Assembly: GCF_902499115.1 (NCBI RefSeq)
Contig: NZ_CABVPN010000016.1
Location: 115,992 to 179,991, forward strand
Length of the DNA stretch: 64,000 bases
Source: Burkholderia diffusa
GTDB taxonomy: Bacteria; Pseudomonadota; Gammaproteobacteria; Burkholderiales; Burkholderiaceae
Direction: 5' to 3'
The position numbers and the translations under genes are program-made. Below, piece after piece: positions 8,082-16,405 of this stretch; position 1 is the first letter of the stretch; each line of letters begins with the position of its first letter. The notes under the pieces were generated by a model that was given only the letters and a program-made list of their open reading frames with translations, was not told where the DNA came from and did no database searches.

Positions 8082-9980
8082 TCACGCGGAGCGCGACAGC
8101 AGCAGCGCGTTGGTCCGCTTCACGAAGCTCGCCGGATCGTCGAGCATCCCGCCTTCGGCCAGCAACGCCTGGTCGAACAGCAGGTGGCACCAGTCGCCGA
8201 AATCGGCGCTGTCGGCGTTCAGCTGCTTCACGAGCGCGTGCTCAGGATTGATCTCGAGGATCGGCTGCATCGCCGGCGCGTTCTGGCCGGCCGCCTTCAA
8301 CATCCGTTGCAGGTAACCGCTCATGTCGTTATCGTCCGCGACGAGGCACGACGGTGAATCGGTCAGGCGGAACGTGACGCGCACTTCCTTCACCTTGTCA
8401 CCGAGCGCTTCCTTCATCTTCTCGACGACCGGCTTGATCGCCTCGCCCGCCTGCTCCTGCGCCTTCTTTTCCTCGTCGTTCAGCTCGCCGAGGTCGAGAT
8501 CGCCGCGGGCCACGCTCGCGAGCGGCTTGCCGTCGAATTCATGCAGGAACGACAGCATCCATTCGTCGACGCGATCGGTCAGCAGCAGCACCTCGACACC
8601 CTTCTTGCGGAACACTTCCAGGTGCGGGCTGTTCTTCGCGGCCTGCCACGTATCGGCAGTCACGTAGTAGATCTTGCTCTGCTCGGGCTTCATGCGCGAC
8701 ACGTAGTCGGCGAGCGACACGTCCTGCGCGTCGGTGTCGCCGTGCGTCGAGGCGAAGCGCAGCAGCTTCGCGATCCGCTCGCGGTTCGCGTGATCCTCGC
8801 CCAGACCTTCCTTCAGCACCTGGCCGAACGCGCTCCAGAACGTCTTGTACTTCTCCTTGCCGGCGTCCTCTTCCGCGTTCGCGAGTTCCTCGAGCATCGA
8901 CAGCGCGCGCTTGGTCACGCCTTCGCGGATCGCCTTCACGTCGCGGCTTTCCTGCAGGATTTCACGCGACACGTTCAGCGGCAGGTCGGCCGAATCGACG
9001 ACGCCCTTCACGAAGCGCAGGTATTGCGGCAGCAACTGCTCGGCGTCGTCCATGATGAACACGCGCTTCACGTACAGCTTCAGGCCGCCGCGGTAATCGC
9101 GGTTCCACAGGTCGAACGGCGCATGCGCCGGCACGAACAGCAGCTGCGTGTATTCGCTGCGGCCCTCGACGCGGTTGTGCGTCCACGTGAGCGGATCCTG
9201 GTGGTCGTGCGCGATATGCTGGTAGAACTGCGTGTACTGCTCGTCGGTGACGTCGCTCTTCGAACGCGTCCAGAGCGCGCTCGCCTGGTTGACGGTCTCG
9301 TCCTCGTCCTTCAGGACCATCTCGCCCTTTTCCTGATCCCACTCTTCCTTCTGCATCAGGATCGGCAGCGCGATGTGATCGGAATACTTCTGGATGATCG
9401 ACTTCAAGCGGTGCGACGACAGCAGTTCGTCCTCGCCTTCGCGCAGGTGCAGCGTGATCGTCGTGCCGCGTTGCGCGCGCTCGATCGCGTCGATCGTGAA
9501 ATCGCCCTCGCCCGCGCTTTCCCAGCGCACGGCTTCGTTCGCCGGCAGGCCGGCGCGGCGCGTCTCGACGGTGATCTTGTCCGCGACGATGAAGCCCGAG
9601 TAGAAGCCGACGCCGAACTGGCCGATCAGCGCCGCGTCCTTCTGCTGGTCACCGGACAGCTTCGTGAAGAATTCCTTGGTGCCCGAACGCGCGATCGTGC
9701 CGAGGTTCGCGATCGCCTCGTCGCGGCTCATGCCGATGCCGTTGTCGTCGATCGTGATCGTGCGCGCGGCCTTGTCGTAGCCGATGCGGATGCGCAGGTT
9801 CGGATCGTTCTCGTACAGCGCGTTGTCCGCGAACCCTTCGAAACGCAGCTTGTCGGCGGCGTCGGACGCGTTCGACACCAGTTCGCGCAGGAAGATTTCC
9901 TTGTTGCTGTAGAGCGAATGAATCATCAGGTGGAGGAGTTGCTTGACCTCTGCCTGAAAGCTCATCGTTTCGTGTGCCAT
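8082..9980 (-). CDS. htpG: Molecular chaperone HtpG (Hsp90)
   Basis: This 632-aa cytosolic ATP-dependent chaperone has the N-terminal GHKL ATPase elements: REL.SNASDAADKLR, TITIDDNGIGM and IGQFGVGFYSGFIVA, then the middle domain (LYVKRVFIMDDAEQLLPQYLRFVKGVVDS) and a C-terminal dimerisation region. The length is normal. The start at 9980 fits the family N-terminus (MAHETMSFQAEVKQLLHLMIHSLYSNKEIF in part). Heat-shock control is expected for the family, but I did not identify a sigma-32 promoter. Confidence 0.97.
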   Translation of the reverse strand: MAHETMSFQAEVKQLLHLMIHSLYSNKEIFLRELVSNASDAADKLRFEGFADNALYENDPNLRIRIGYDKAARTITIDDNGIGMSRDEAIANLGTIARSGTKEFFTKLSGDQQKDAALIGQFGVGFYSGFIVADKITVETRRAGLPANEAVRWESAGEGDFTIDAIERAQRGTTITLHLREGEDELLSSHRLKSIIQKYSDHIALPILMQKEEWDQEKGEMVLKDEDETVNQASALWTRSKSDVTDEQYTQFYQHIAHDHQDPLTWTHNRVEGRSEYTQLLFVPAHAPFDLWNRDYRGGLKLYVKRVFIMDDAEQLLPQYLRFVKGVVDSADLPLNVSREILQESRDVKAIREGVTKRALSMLEELANAEEDAGKEKYKTFWSAFGQVLKEGLGEDHANRERIAKLLRFASTHGDTDAQDVSLADYVSRMKPEQSKIYYVTADTWQAAKNSPHLEVFRKKGVEVLLLTDRVDEWMLSFLHEFDGKPLASVARGDLDLGELNDEEKKAQEQAGEAIKPVVEKMKEALGDKVKEVRVTFRLTDSPSCLVADDNDMSGYLQRMLKAAGQNAPAMQPILEINPEHALVKQLNADSADFGDWCHLLFDQALLAEGGMLDDPASFVKRTNALLLSRSA

Positions 9981-10117
9981 GGATGCTGTTTCCTCTTACA
10001 TGAACTTGAATGGTGTGGCGCGGGCGGCCGGCGCGCGATGCCGGCGGGCCCGTCAAGGACGACCGCCTGGCGCAAGCGGTTCGCGCGGGTATCTGGGGAC
10101 GGGCGAGCGGATTTCAA

Positions 10118-10135
10118 GGGGCGGCGTGCCGCCCC
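10118..10135 (-). terminator. Hairpin after the MocR gene
   Basis: An 8-bp stem, GGGGCGGC (10118-10125) and GCCGCCCC (10128-10135), lies 3 bp after the stop codon at 10139 on the minus strand. It is followed by TTGAAAT, so the T-tract is weak. It could act as a terminator for the regulator gene. Confidence 0.45.
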
Positions 10136-10138
10136 CCG

Positions 10139-11599
10139 TCACGACGCGCGCCGCGCCGCCGCTTCGATATAGCGCGCGAGAAACCCCGGCAGTGCCGGAT
10201 CGCCGCAGTTCGCGACGTTGAAGCGCGTCCAGGTCGACGACGACTGCTGCGGCGAGAACAGGCTCCCCGGCGTCAGCAGGAACCCTTCCTCGTGCGCGGC
10301 GGCCGCGAGCGCGTCCGAATCGACGCCCGTGTCGGCCCACAGGAACATCCCCGCCGCCGGCATCGTGAAGAGCCGCAACCCGGTACGCTCGAGCATCCGC
10401 GCGGTCTTGTCGCGCACGCCGTCGAGCCGCGCGCGCAGCCGCTCGACGTGGCGCCGGTAATGCCCTTCGGTCAGGATCTTGTACAAGACGCGCTCGTTGA
10501 GCTCCGGCGTCGTCATGCCGACCAGCATTTTCTGGTCGGTGACCGCCTTCGCGATCTCCGGTGCGCAGGCGACATAGCCGACCCGCAAATTCGCCGCGAG
10601 CGTCTTCGAATAGCTGCCCAGGTAGATCACGCGCTTCAGCTGGTCGAGACTCGCGAGCCGCGTGGCCGGATAGCTCGGCGGGCACAGGTCGCCGTACACG
10701 TCGTCCTCGACGACGAGGAAGTCGTACGCCTCCGCGAGCTTCAGGATCCGGAACGCCTGCGCGGCCGACAGCGACGTGCCGGTCGGGTTCTGCAGCACCG
10801 AATTGATCACGAGCATCTTCGGCCGCCACATCTGCACGAGCGTTTCCAGCGCGTCGAGATCGGGGCCGTCGGGCGTATAGGGCATGCCGACCAGTTGCGC
10901 GCCCTGCGACGCGAAGCGGCCGAACATCTGGAACCACGCGGGATCGCCGACGATCACCGCATCGCCGGGCCGCACGTAGATCCGCGAGATCAGGTCGATC
11001 GCCTGCGTGATGCCCGACACCAGCACGAGCTGCTCGGGCTTCGCGCCGATCTCGACTTCCGCGAGCCGCGTCTGCAATTGCTGGCGCAGCGGCAGGAAAC
11101 CCTGCGCGGTGCCGAAACCGAGCATCTGCGCGCCGGACTGGCGCCCGAGCGCGCGCAGCGCGCCGGTGATCAGCTCGCCGTCGAGCCAGCGGCCCGGCAA
11201 GTAGCCGAGACCCGGCCCTTTTTCCGGACTGACGGTGTGCAGCATGTTGCGCAGCAGCCAGACGACGTCGATCGTGTTGTGCACGGGCGCGGCCTCGGCC
11301 ACGCGCACCACGTTGTCGGCCGGCTGCGGGCCGGTGGCCGTGCGCTCGCGCACGTAGAAACCCGAGCCGCGCCGCGAGTCGAGGTAGCCCTGCGCGACGA
11401 GCCGTTCGTACGCTTCCACCACGGTAAAGCGCGACACGCTCTTGTCGAGCGCGAGCTTGCGGATCGACGGCATCCGCATGCCGGGCCGGAACACGCGTTC
11501 GTCGATTCGGCGCCGCGCCCATTGGACGAGCTGGTCGACGAGCGTGAGCGTGGCCGTATCGTGCGGCGCGGGAATCTGGGCGAGTGGGACGGTGGACAT
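10139..11599 (-). CDS. MocR/GntR-type regulator with aminotransferase domain
   Basis: This 486-aa protein fuses an N-terminal GntR winged helix (residues about 15-80, with MRMPSIRKLALDKSVSRFTVVEAYERLVAQGYLDSRRGSGFYV) to a fold-type-I aminotransferase domain carrying the PLP lysine in GSYSKTLAANLRVGY. MocR proteins sense PLP or amino-acid-like ligands and control adjacent genes. The ATG at 11599 has GGAG upstream. It is divergent from the VOC gene at 11833, with TGTACCG repeats between them, so that gene and the following exporter are plausible targets. Confidence 0.9.
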   Translation of the reverse strand: MSTVPLAQIPAPHDTATLTLVDQLVQWARRRIDERVFRPGMRMPSIRKLALDKSVSRFTVVEAYERLVAQGYLDSRRGSGFYVRERTATGPQPADNVVRVAEAAPVHNTIDVVWLLRNMLHTVSPEKGPGLGYLPGRWLDGELITGALRALGRQSGAQMLGFGTAQGFLPLRQQLQTRLAEVEIGAKPEQLVLVSGITQAIDLISRIYVRPGDAVIVGDPAWFQMFGRFASQGAQLVGMPYTPDGPDLDALETLVQMWRPKMLVINSVLQNPTGTSLSAAQAFRILKLAEAYDFLVVEDDVYGDLCPPSYPATRLASLDQLKRVIYLGSYSKTLAANLRVGYVACAPEIAKAVTDQKMLVGMTTPELNERVLYKILTEGHYRRHVERLRARLDGVRDKTARMLERTGLRLFTMPAAGMFLWADTGVDSDALAAAAHEEGFLLTPGSLFSPQQSSSTWTRFNVANCGDPALPGFLARYIEAAARRAS

Positions 11600-11618
11600 G
11601 GGTGGTGGCGGCTCCAAC

Positions 11619-11660
11619 TGTACCGAAGGCTATCGCGCCGATTGTACCGTTACTGTGCCG
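11619..11660. promoter_or_regulatory. TGTACCG repeats in the MocR/VOC divergent region
   Basis: Three direct copies of TGT(A/G)CCG occur at 11619-11625, 11643-11649 and 11654-11660, followed by GATTACAGTTGACC. MocR regulators often bind direct repeats in the divergent spacer, so this is a candidate operator. The 11600-11832 spacer holds no other gene that I can see. Confidence 0.45.
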
Positions 11661-11832
11661 GTGCCGACGATTACAGTTGACCGGAATGGCGATCGTGCGG
11701 CTGCCGTCGCGGCCTTGCCGCACGCGGTGCCGCACCGCCGGGCCTGCATCGCGGCCCGGGCACCGGCCGGTTCCGCAACCGTCCGGCGCATCGCCCGCCC
11801 ACCATGACACTTTCGCTTCCCGACCGACGTTC

Positions 11833-12525
11833 ATGCCAGCCCGCTCCCTGACCCTCGACCATCTCGTGATCGCCGCGCGCACGCTCGACGAAGGCGTGCG
11901 CCATGTCGCCGCTTCGCTCGGCATCGAGCCGGCCGGCGGCGGCCGCCACCCGCTGATGCGGACCCACAATGCGCTGTTCGGCGTCTGGGGCGGGCTCTAT
12001 CTCGAAGTGATCGCGATCGACCCCGACGCATCCGCCCCGGACGACGGCGCCACGCCGCCGCGCGCGCGGCTGTTCGCGCTCGACGATCCGGCGATGCACG
12101 CACGGCTCGCGCAGGGCCCGTTTCTCGCTCACTGGGTCGCGCGCGTCGACCGCCCGCGCCAGCTCGCGATGTGGCAAAGCCAGTACCCGGCGCGCATCGC
12201 GCCGGTCGTCGCGATGCGGCGCGGCGACCTGAGCTGGGGTCTCACGGTGCCCGACGACGGCGCGTTTCCCGCGTGGCAAGGCGTCGGCGACGGCCTCGTG
12301 CCATCGCTGATCCAGTGGGACAGCCCGCGCCATCCGGCCGAATCGCTGCCGAACGACGGCGTCGCACTGAAAGCGCTCAAGGGCATCCACCCGCATGCGG
12401 ACGTCATCCGCGAGCAGCTCGACTGGCTCGGCGCCGGCCATCTGCTCGACGTCGACACCGGCGACGGCCCGCCGGCGCTCGTCGCCGAATTCGACACGCC
12501 GCAGGGCGCACGCACGCTGCGCTGA
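11833..12525 (+). CDS. VOC-superfamily (glyoxalase-like) protein
   Basis: This 230-aa protein starts LTLDHLVIAARTLDEGVRHVAASLGIEPAGGGRH and continues THNALFGVWGGLYLEVIAI, the typical first module of the Glyoxalase_3 group. The substrate is unknown. The ATG at 11833 is preferred; longer in-frame starts run through the divergent regulatory region. It faces a MocR regulator and is followed 58 bp later by an EamA exporter gene on the same strand. Confidence 0.75.
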   Translation: MPARSLTLDHLVIAARTLDEGVRHVAASLGIEPAGGGRHPLMRTHNALFGVWGGLYLEVIAIDPDASAPDDGATPPRARLFALDDPAMHARLAQGPFLAHWVARVDRPRQLAMWQSQYPARIAPVVAMRRGDLSWGLTVPDDGAFPAWQGVGDGLVPSLIQWDSPRHPAESLPNDGVALKALKGIHPHADVIREQLDWLGAGHLLDVDTGDGPPALVAEFDTPQGARTLR

Positions 12526-12583
12526 ACGCCCCTGCCGCCCCCCCCCGATTACACGAACCCCGCATTACGGAGACACCCATTTC

Positions 12584-13492
12584 ATGAATTCGCGCGAAAC
12601 CCGGGGCATGCTGCTCGGCCTCATCGGCGTGATGATCTTCAGCCTGACGCTGCCGATGACGCGGATCGTCGTCTCCGAACTCAACCCGCTACTGAACGGG
12701 CTCGGCCGCGCGCTCGCCGCGTCGGTGCCGGCCGGCCTGCTGCTGTGGTGGCGCCGCGAACGGCTGCCGACCCGCGCGCAGCTGAAAAGCCTCGCGGTCG
12801 TGTCGGCCGGCGTGATCATCGCGTATCCGGTGTTCTCCGCCTGGGCGATGAAAACCGTGCCGGCCTCGCACGGCGCGGTCGTCAACGGGCTGCAGCCGCT
12901 GTTCGTCGCGCTGTACGCGGCGTGGCTGTCGCACGAGCGGCCGTCGAAGGCGTTCTGGGCCAGCGCGCTGGCGGGCAGCGCGCTCGTGATCGCGTTCGCG
13001 CTACGTGACGGCGGCGGCACGGTGCAGGCCGGCGACGCACTGATGCTCGTCGCCGTCGGCATCGGCGCGCTCGGCTACGCGGAAGGCGCGCGCCTCGCGC
13101 GCCAGATCGGCGGCTGGCAGGTGATCTGCTGGGCGCTCGTCGTGTCCGCGCCGTTCCTGGTGCTGCCGGTCGGCTGGCTCGCATGGACGCAGCACGTCGC
13201 GCACCCTGCCCCGCTCGCGTTGCGCACGTGGCTTGCATTCGGCTACGTGACCCTTTTTTCGCAATTCATCGGCTTTTTCGCGTGGTACGCCGGGCTCGCC
13301 ATGGGCGGCATCGCGCGCGTCGGCCAGGTGCAGCTGCTGCAGATCTTCTTCACGATCGCCTTTTCCGCGCTGCTGTTCGGCGAGACGGTGACGCCGTCGA
13401 CCTGGCTGTTCGCGGCCGCCGTGATCGCGACCGTGATGCTGGGCCGGCGCTCGGCGGTGGCCACGGCCCCGCGCGCCGCTCGCGCCGGTTGA
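12584..13492 (+). CDS. DMT-superfamily (EamA) transporter
   Basis: This 302-aa inner-membrane protein has about ten hydrophobic helices arranged as two EamA repeats. The first includes GVMIFSLTLPMTRIVVSELNP and AMKTVPASHGAVVNGLQPLF; the second contains FGYVTLFSQFIGFFAWYAGLAMGGIARVGQVQLLQ. It is probably a metabolite or amino-acid exporter (family inference). The ATG at 12584 has GGAG about 10 nt upstream. It is likely co-transcribed with the VOC gene at 11833. Confidence 0.88.
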   Translation: MNSRETRGMLLGLIGVMIFSLTLPMTRIVVSELNPLLNGLGRALAASVPAGLLLWWRRERLPTRAQLKSLAVVSAGVIIAYPVFSAWAMKTVPASHGAVVNGLQPLFVALYAAWLSHERPSKAFWASALAGSALVIAFALRDGGGTVQAGDALMLVAVGIGALGYAEGARLARQIGGWQVICWALVVSAPFLVLPVGWLAWTQHVAHPAPLALRTWLAFGYVTLFSQFIGFFAWYAGLAMGGIARVGQVQLLQIFFTIAFSALLFGETVTPSTWLFAAAVIATVMLGRRSAVATAPRAARAG

Positions 13493-13644
13493 TGAGGTGC
13501 GCCATAATGTTCGTTTTGCCTGAACGGTTTTGCCCACCCGGCCGCGACGGCCCGATCGCGCTCCCGCGCACCCACCCGGCCGCGTCGACGCGATCAGCCC
13601 GATCGACCTTTCTTGACTGACCACGATATCCGAACGAGGAGACT

Positions 13645-14826
13645 ATGAATCCGAGCGACCTGCATCCGCCGCACTGGCAGCTTTCCGAACGCGCCCGCAA
13701 GCTGACGAGCTCTGCGATCCGCGAGATCCTGAAGGTCACGGAACGCCCCGAGGTCATCTCGTTCGCAGGCGGCCTGCCCGCTCCCGCGACGTTCCCGGCC
13801 GAACGCATGCGCGCCGCGGCCGACCGCGTGCTGCGCGATGCGCCCGCCGCCGCACTCCAGTACAGCGCGACCGAAGGCTACCTGCCGCTGCGCGAATGGA
13901 TCGCCGAGCGCTACAGCGTGCGCGTGTCGCAGGTGCTGATCACGACCGGCTCGCAGCAGGCGCTCGACCTGCTCGGCAAGGCGCTGATCGATCCGGACAG
14001 CCCGATCCTGGTCGAAACCCCGACCTACCTCGGCGCGCTGCAGTCGTTCTCGCTGTACGAGCCGCGCTACGTGCAGGTGCCGACCGACGAGCTGGGCCTG
14101 CTGCCCGAAGGCCTCACGCCCGACCTGACGCAAGGTGCGCGCCTGCTGTACGCGCAGCCGAACTTCCAGAACCCGACCGGCCGCCGCCTGCCCGTCGAGC
14201 GCCGTCGAGCGCTCGCCGCGTTCGCGCAGTCGAGCCCGTTCCCGGTGCTGGAAGACGACCCGTACGGCGCACTGAACTACCAGGGCGAACCGCTGCCGAC
14301 GATGCTGTCGATGGCGCCCGACCATATCGTGCACCTCGGCACGTTCTCGAAGGTGCTCGCGCCGGGCCTGCGGATCGGCTACATCATTGCTCCCGAGGAG
14401 CTCCACTTCAAGCTCGTGCAGGCCAAGCAGGCCACCGACCTGCACACGCCGACGCTCACGCAGCGCATCGCGCACGAAGTGATCAAGGACGGCTTCCTCG
14501 ACGAGCACATCCCGACGATCCGCCAGCTGTACGGCGCGCAATGCGAGGCGATGCTCGCGTCGCTCGCGCGCCACATGCCGGAAGGCGTCACGTGGAACCG
14601 CCCGGACGGCGGCATGTTCATCTGGGTCAATCTGCCCGCGCAGATCGACAGCATGAAGCTGCTCGAGGCCGCGGTCGCCAACCACGTCGCCTTCGTGCCG
14701 GGCGCGCCGTTCTTCGCGAACGACCCGCAGCAGAACACGCTGCGCCTGTCGTTCGTGACGGTGCCGCCGGAGAAGATCGAGGAAGGCGTCGCGCGCCTCG
14801 GCAAGCTGCTGCGCGAGCGTCTCTGA
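13645..14826 (+). CDS. PLP-dependent aminotransferase (class I, 2-aminoadipate/LysN-like)
   Basis: This 393-aa fold-type-I aminotransferase has VISFAGGLPAPATFP at about residue 38, TTGSQQALDLLGKALIDPDSPILVETPTYLGALQ, the substrate/PLP motifs QPNFQNPTGRRL and EDDPYG, and the Schiff-base lysine in GTFSKVLAPGLRIGYI. Such enzymes transaminate amino acids using 2-oxoacids; the substrate cannot be fixed. A strong ribosome binding site (GAGGAGACT) precedes the ATG. RidA and PhzF genes follow on the same strand. Confidence 0.92.
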   Translation: MNPSDLHPPHWQLSERARKLTSSAIREILKVTERPEVISFAGGLPAPATFPAERMRAAADRVLRDAPAAALQYSATEGYLPLREWIAERYSVRVSQVLITTGSQQALDLLGKALIDPDSPILVETPTYLGALQSFSLYEPRYVQVPTDELGLLPEGLTPDLTQGARLLYAQPNFQNPTGRRLPVERRRALAAFAQSSPFPVLEDDPYGALNYQGEPLPTMLSMAPDHIVHLGTFSKVLAPGLRIGYIIAPEELHFKLVQAKQATDLHTPTLTQRIAHEVIKDGFLDEHIPTIRQLYGAQCEAMLASLARHMPEGVTWNRPDGGMFIWVNLPAQIDSMKLLEAAVANHVAFVPGAPFFANDPQQNTLRLSFVTVPPEKIEEGVARLGKLLRERL

Positions 14827-14868
14827 TCCCCTTTTTCCTGTCACGACTCTCAACGAGGAATCGAACCC

Positions 14869-15327
14869 ATGGCTAACGTCTACGACAAACTGAAGTCGCT
14901 CGGCATCGAACTCCCGACCGCCGGCGCACCCGCCGCCGCCTACGTGATGAGCGCGCAAAGCGGCAACACGGTCTACCTGTCGGGCCACATCGCGAAGAAG
15001 GACGGCAAGGTCTGGGCCGGCAAGCTCGGCGCGGATCTGCAGACGGAAGACGGCAAGGCGGCCGCACGCTCGATCGCGATCGACCTGCTCGCGACGCTGC
15101 ACGCGCACACGGGCGACCTGAACAAGGTCACGCGCATCGTGAAGCTGATGAGCCTCGTCAACTCGACGCTCGACTTCACCGAACAGCACATCGTGACGAA
15201 CGGTGCGTCGGAACTGATCGCCGAAGTGTTCGGCGACGCAGGCAAGCACGCGCGTTCGGCGTTCGGCGTCGCGCAGATTCCGCTCGGCGCGTGCGTCGAG
15301 ATCGAACTGATCGCCGAAGTCGCGTAA
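14869..15327 (+). CDS. RidA-family protein (YjgF/YER057c/UK114)
   Basis: This 152-aa protein shows YDKLKSLGIELPTAGAPAAAYV, SGNTVYLSGHIAKKDGKVWAGKLG and a C-terminal FGVAQIPLGACVEIELIAEV, the pattern of the RidA superfamily subgroup with the 'GVAxLPLxxxVEIE' ending. RidA proteins hydrolyse reactive enamine/imine intermediates released by PLP enzymes, which fits its position 42 bp after an aminotransferase gene. Confidence 0.92.
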   Translation: MANVYDKLKSLGIELPTAGAPAAAYVMSAQSGNTVYLSGHIAKKDGKVWAGKLGADLQTEDGKAAARSIAIDLLATLHAHTGDLNKVTRIVKLMSLVNSTLDFTEQHIVTNGASELIAEVFGDAGKHARSAFGVAQIPLGACVEIELIAEVA

Positions 15328-15340
15328 CGGGCGCATCAAT

Positions 15341-16222
15341 ATGACCGGTCGTCTCGTCCGCTTCAAGCAGGTCGACGTCTTCACGTCGGTGCCGTTCAAG
15401 GGCAACCCGCTCGCCGTCGTGTTCGACGCCGATTCGCTCGGCGACGACGCCATGCTCGAGATCGCCCGCTGGACGAACCTGTCGGAAACGACGTTCGTCT
15501 GCACGCCGACCGATCCGGACGCCGACTACCGCGTGCGGATCTTCACGACGGCCGGTGAACTGCCGTTCGCCGGCCATCCGACGCTCGGCACCGCGCATGC
15601 GTTCCTGGAAAGCGGCGCGCGGCCACGCACGCCGGGCCGGCTGATCCAGCAGTGCGGGGTCGGCCGGGTCGCGCTGCGCGAGCAGGCCGGCGGCTGGGCG
15701 TTCGCCGCGCCGCCTGCCCGCGTCACGCCGCTCGACCGTTCGGACTACGCGGCGCTGGCTGCCGCGTTGCGCAGTGACTCGATCGACCTGGAAGCCGAGC
15801 CGTGTGCGGTGGACAACGGCGCGCCGTGGCTGGTCGTGCGACTGAAGTCGGCCGACGCGTGCGTCGGCCTGTCGCCCGATCCGGCCGCGCTGGAGGCACT
15901 CACGCGCCGCTATGGCGTGGACGGCCTCGCCGTCTACGCGCCGCATGCCGAAGGCGGCCCCGCGACATTCGAAATCCGCTGCCTGATGACGGGCGGCAAC
16001 TTCGGCTTCGGCGAGGACCCGGTCACCGGCAGCGCCAACGCCGCGCTGGCCGGGCTGCTGACGCGGCAGGAGCGCCGCCCCGGCCAGTCGTATACGGCCC
16101 GCCAGGGTACGGCGATCGGCCGCGACGGCCGCATCTCCGTCAGTTATGACGAAGACGGCACCACGTGGATCGGCGGCCACGTCGTCACGGTCGTCGACGG
16201 CACCTTCCGGTCTCCTGTTTAA
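15341..16222 (+). CDS. PhzF-family isomerase/epimerase-like protein
   Basis: This 293-aa protein has the duplicated PhzF fold. QVDVFTSVPFKGNPLAVVFDA is at the N-terminus, the catalytic glutamate lies in RWTNLSETTFV, the conserved TAGELPFAGHPTLGTAHAFLE follows, and the C-terminal half has GGNFGFGEDPVTGSANAALAG. The ATG is 13 bp after the ridA-family stop, so it probably belongs to the same operon. The substrate is unknown in most members. Confidence 0.9.
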   Translation: MTGRLVRFKQVDVFTSVPFKGNPLAVVFDADSLGDDAMLEIARWTNLSETTFVCTPTDPDADYRVRIFTTAGELPFAGHPTLGTAHAFLESGARPRTPGRLIQQCGVGRVALREQAGGWAFAAPPARVTPLDRSDYAALAAALRSDSIDLEAEPCAVDNGAPWLVVRLKSADACVGLSPDPAALEALTRRYGVDGLAVYAPHAEGGPATFEIRCLMTGGNFGFGEDPVTGSANAALAGLLTRQERRPGQSYTARQGTAIGRDGRISVSYDEDGTTWIGGHVVTVVDGTFRSPV

Positions 16223-16405
16223 CATTTCGCGATGTGCGATGGCGCCGGCCCGTCCGGCGCCCTACGATTCGCCCAACTATCGCAAAAGCGTTCCAGCCAG
16301 TAATATCGGGCCTAATCCGTTGTTTCGGAGGTCTGTCCATGGTTGCGTGTCCCGCGAACGAACAGACGTCGGGACAACCCGAACCATAGCCAGCCATCCA
16401 GACGG

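Noticed and set aside
8541..10172. 543-aa open frame on the plus strand opposite htpG
   Set aside because: It mirrors the htpG coding frame, is rich in Arg/Val/His and has no family features; it is a high-GC shadow.
16241..16261. GGCGCCGG/CCGGCGCC hairpin after the PhzF gene as a terminator
   Set aside because: The dyad is real, but no T-run follows on either strand, so an intrinsic terminator is not supported.
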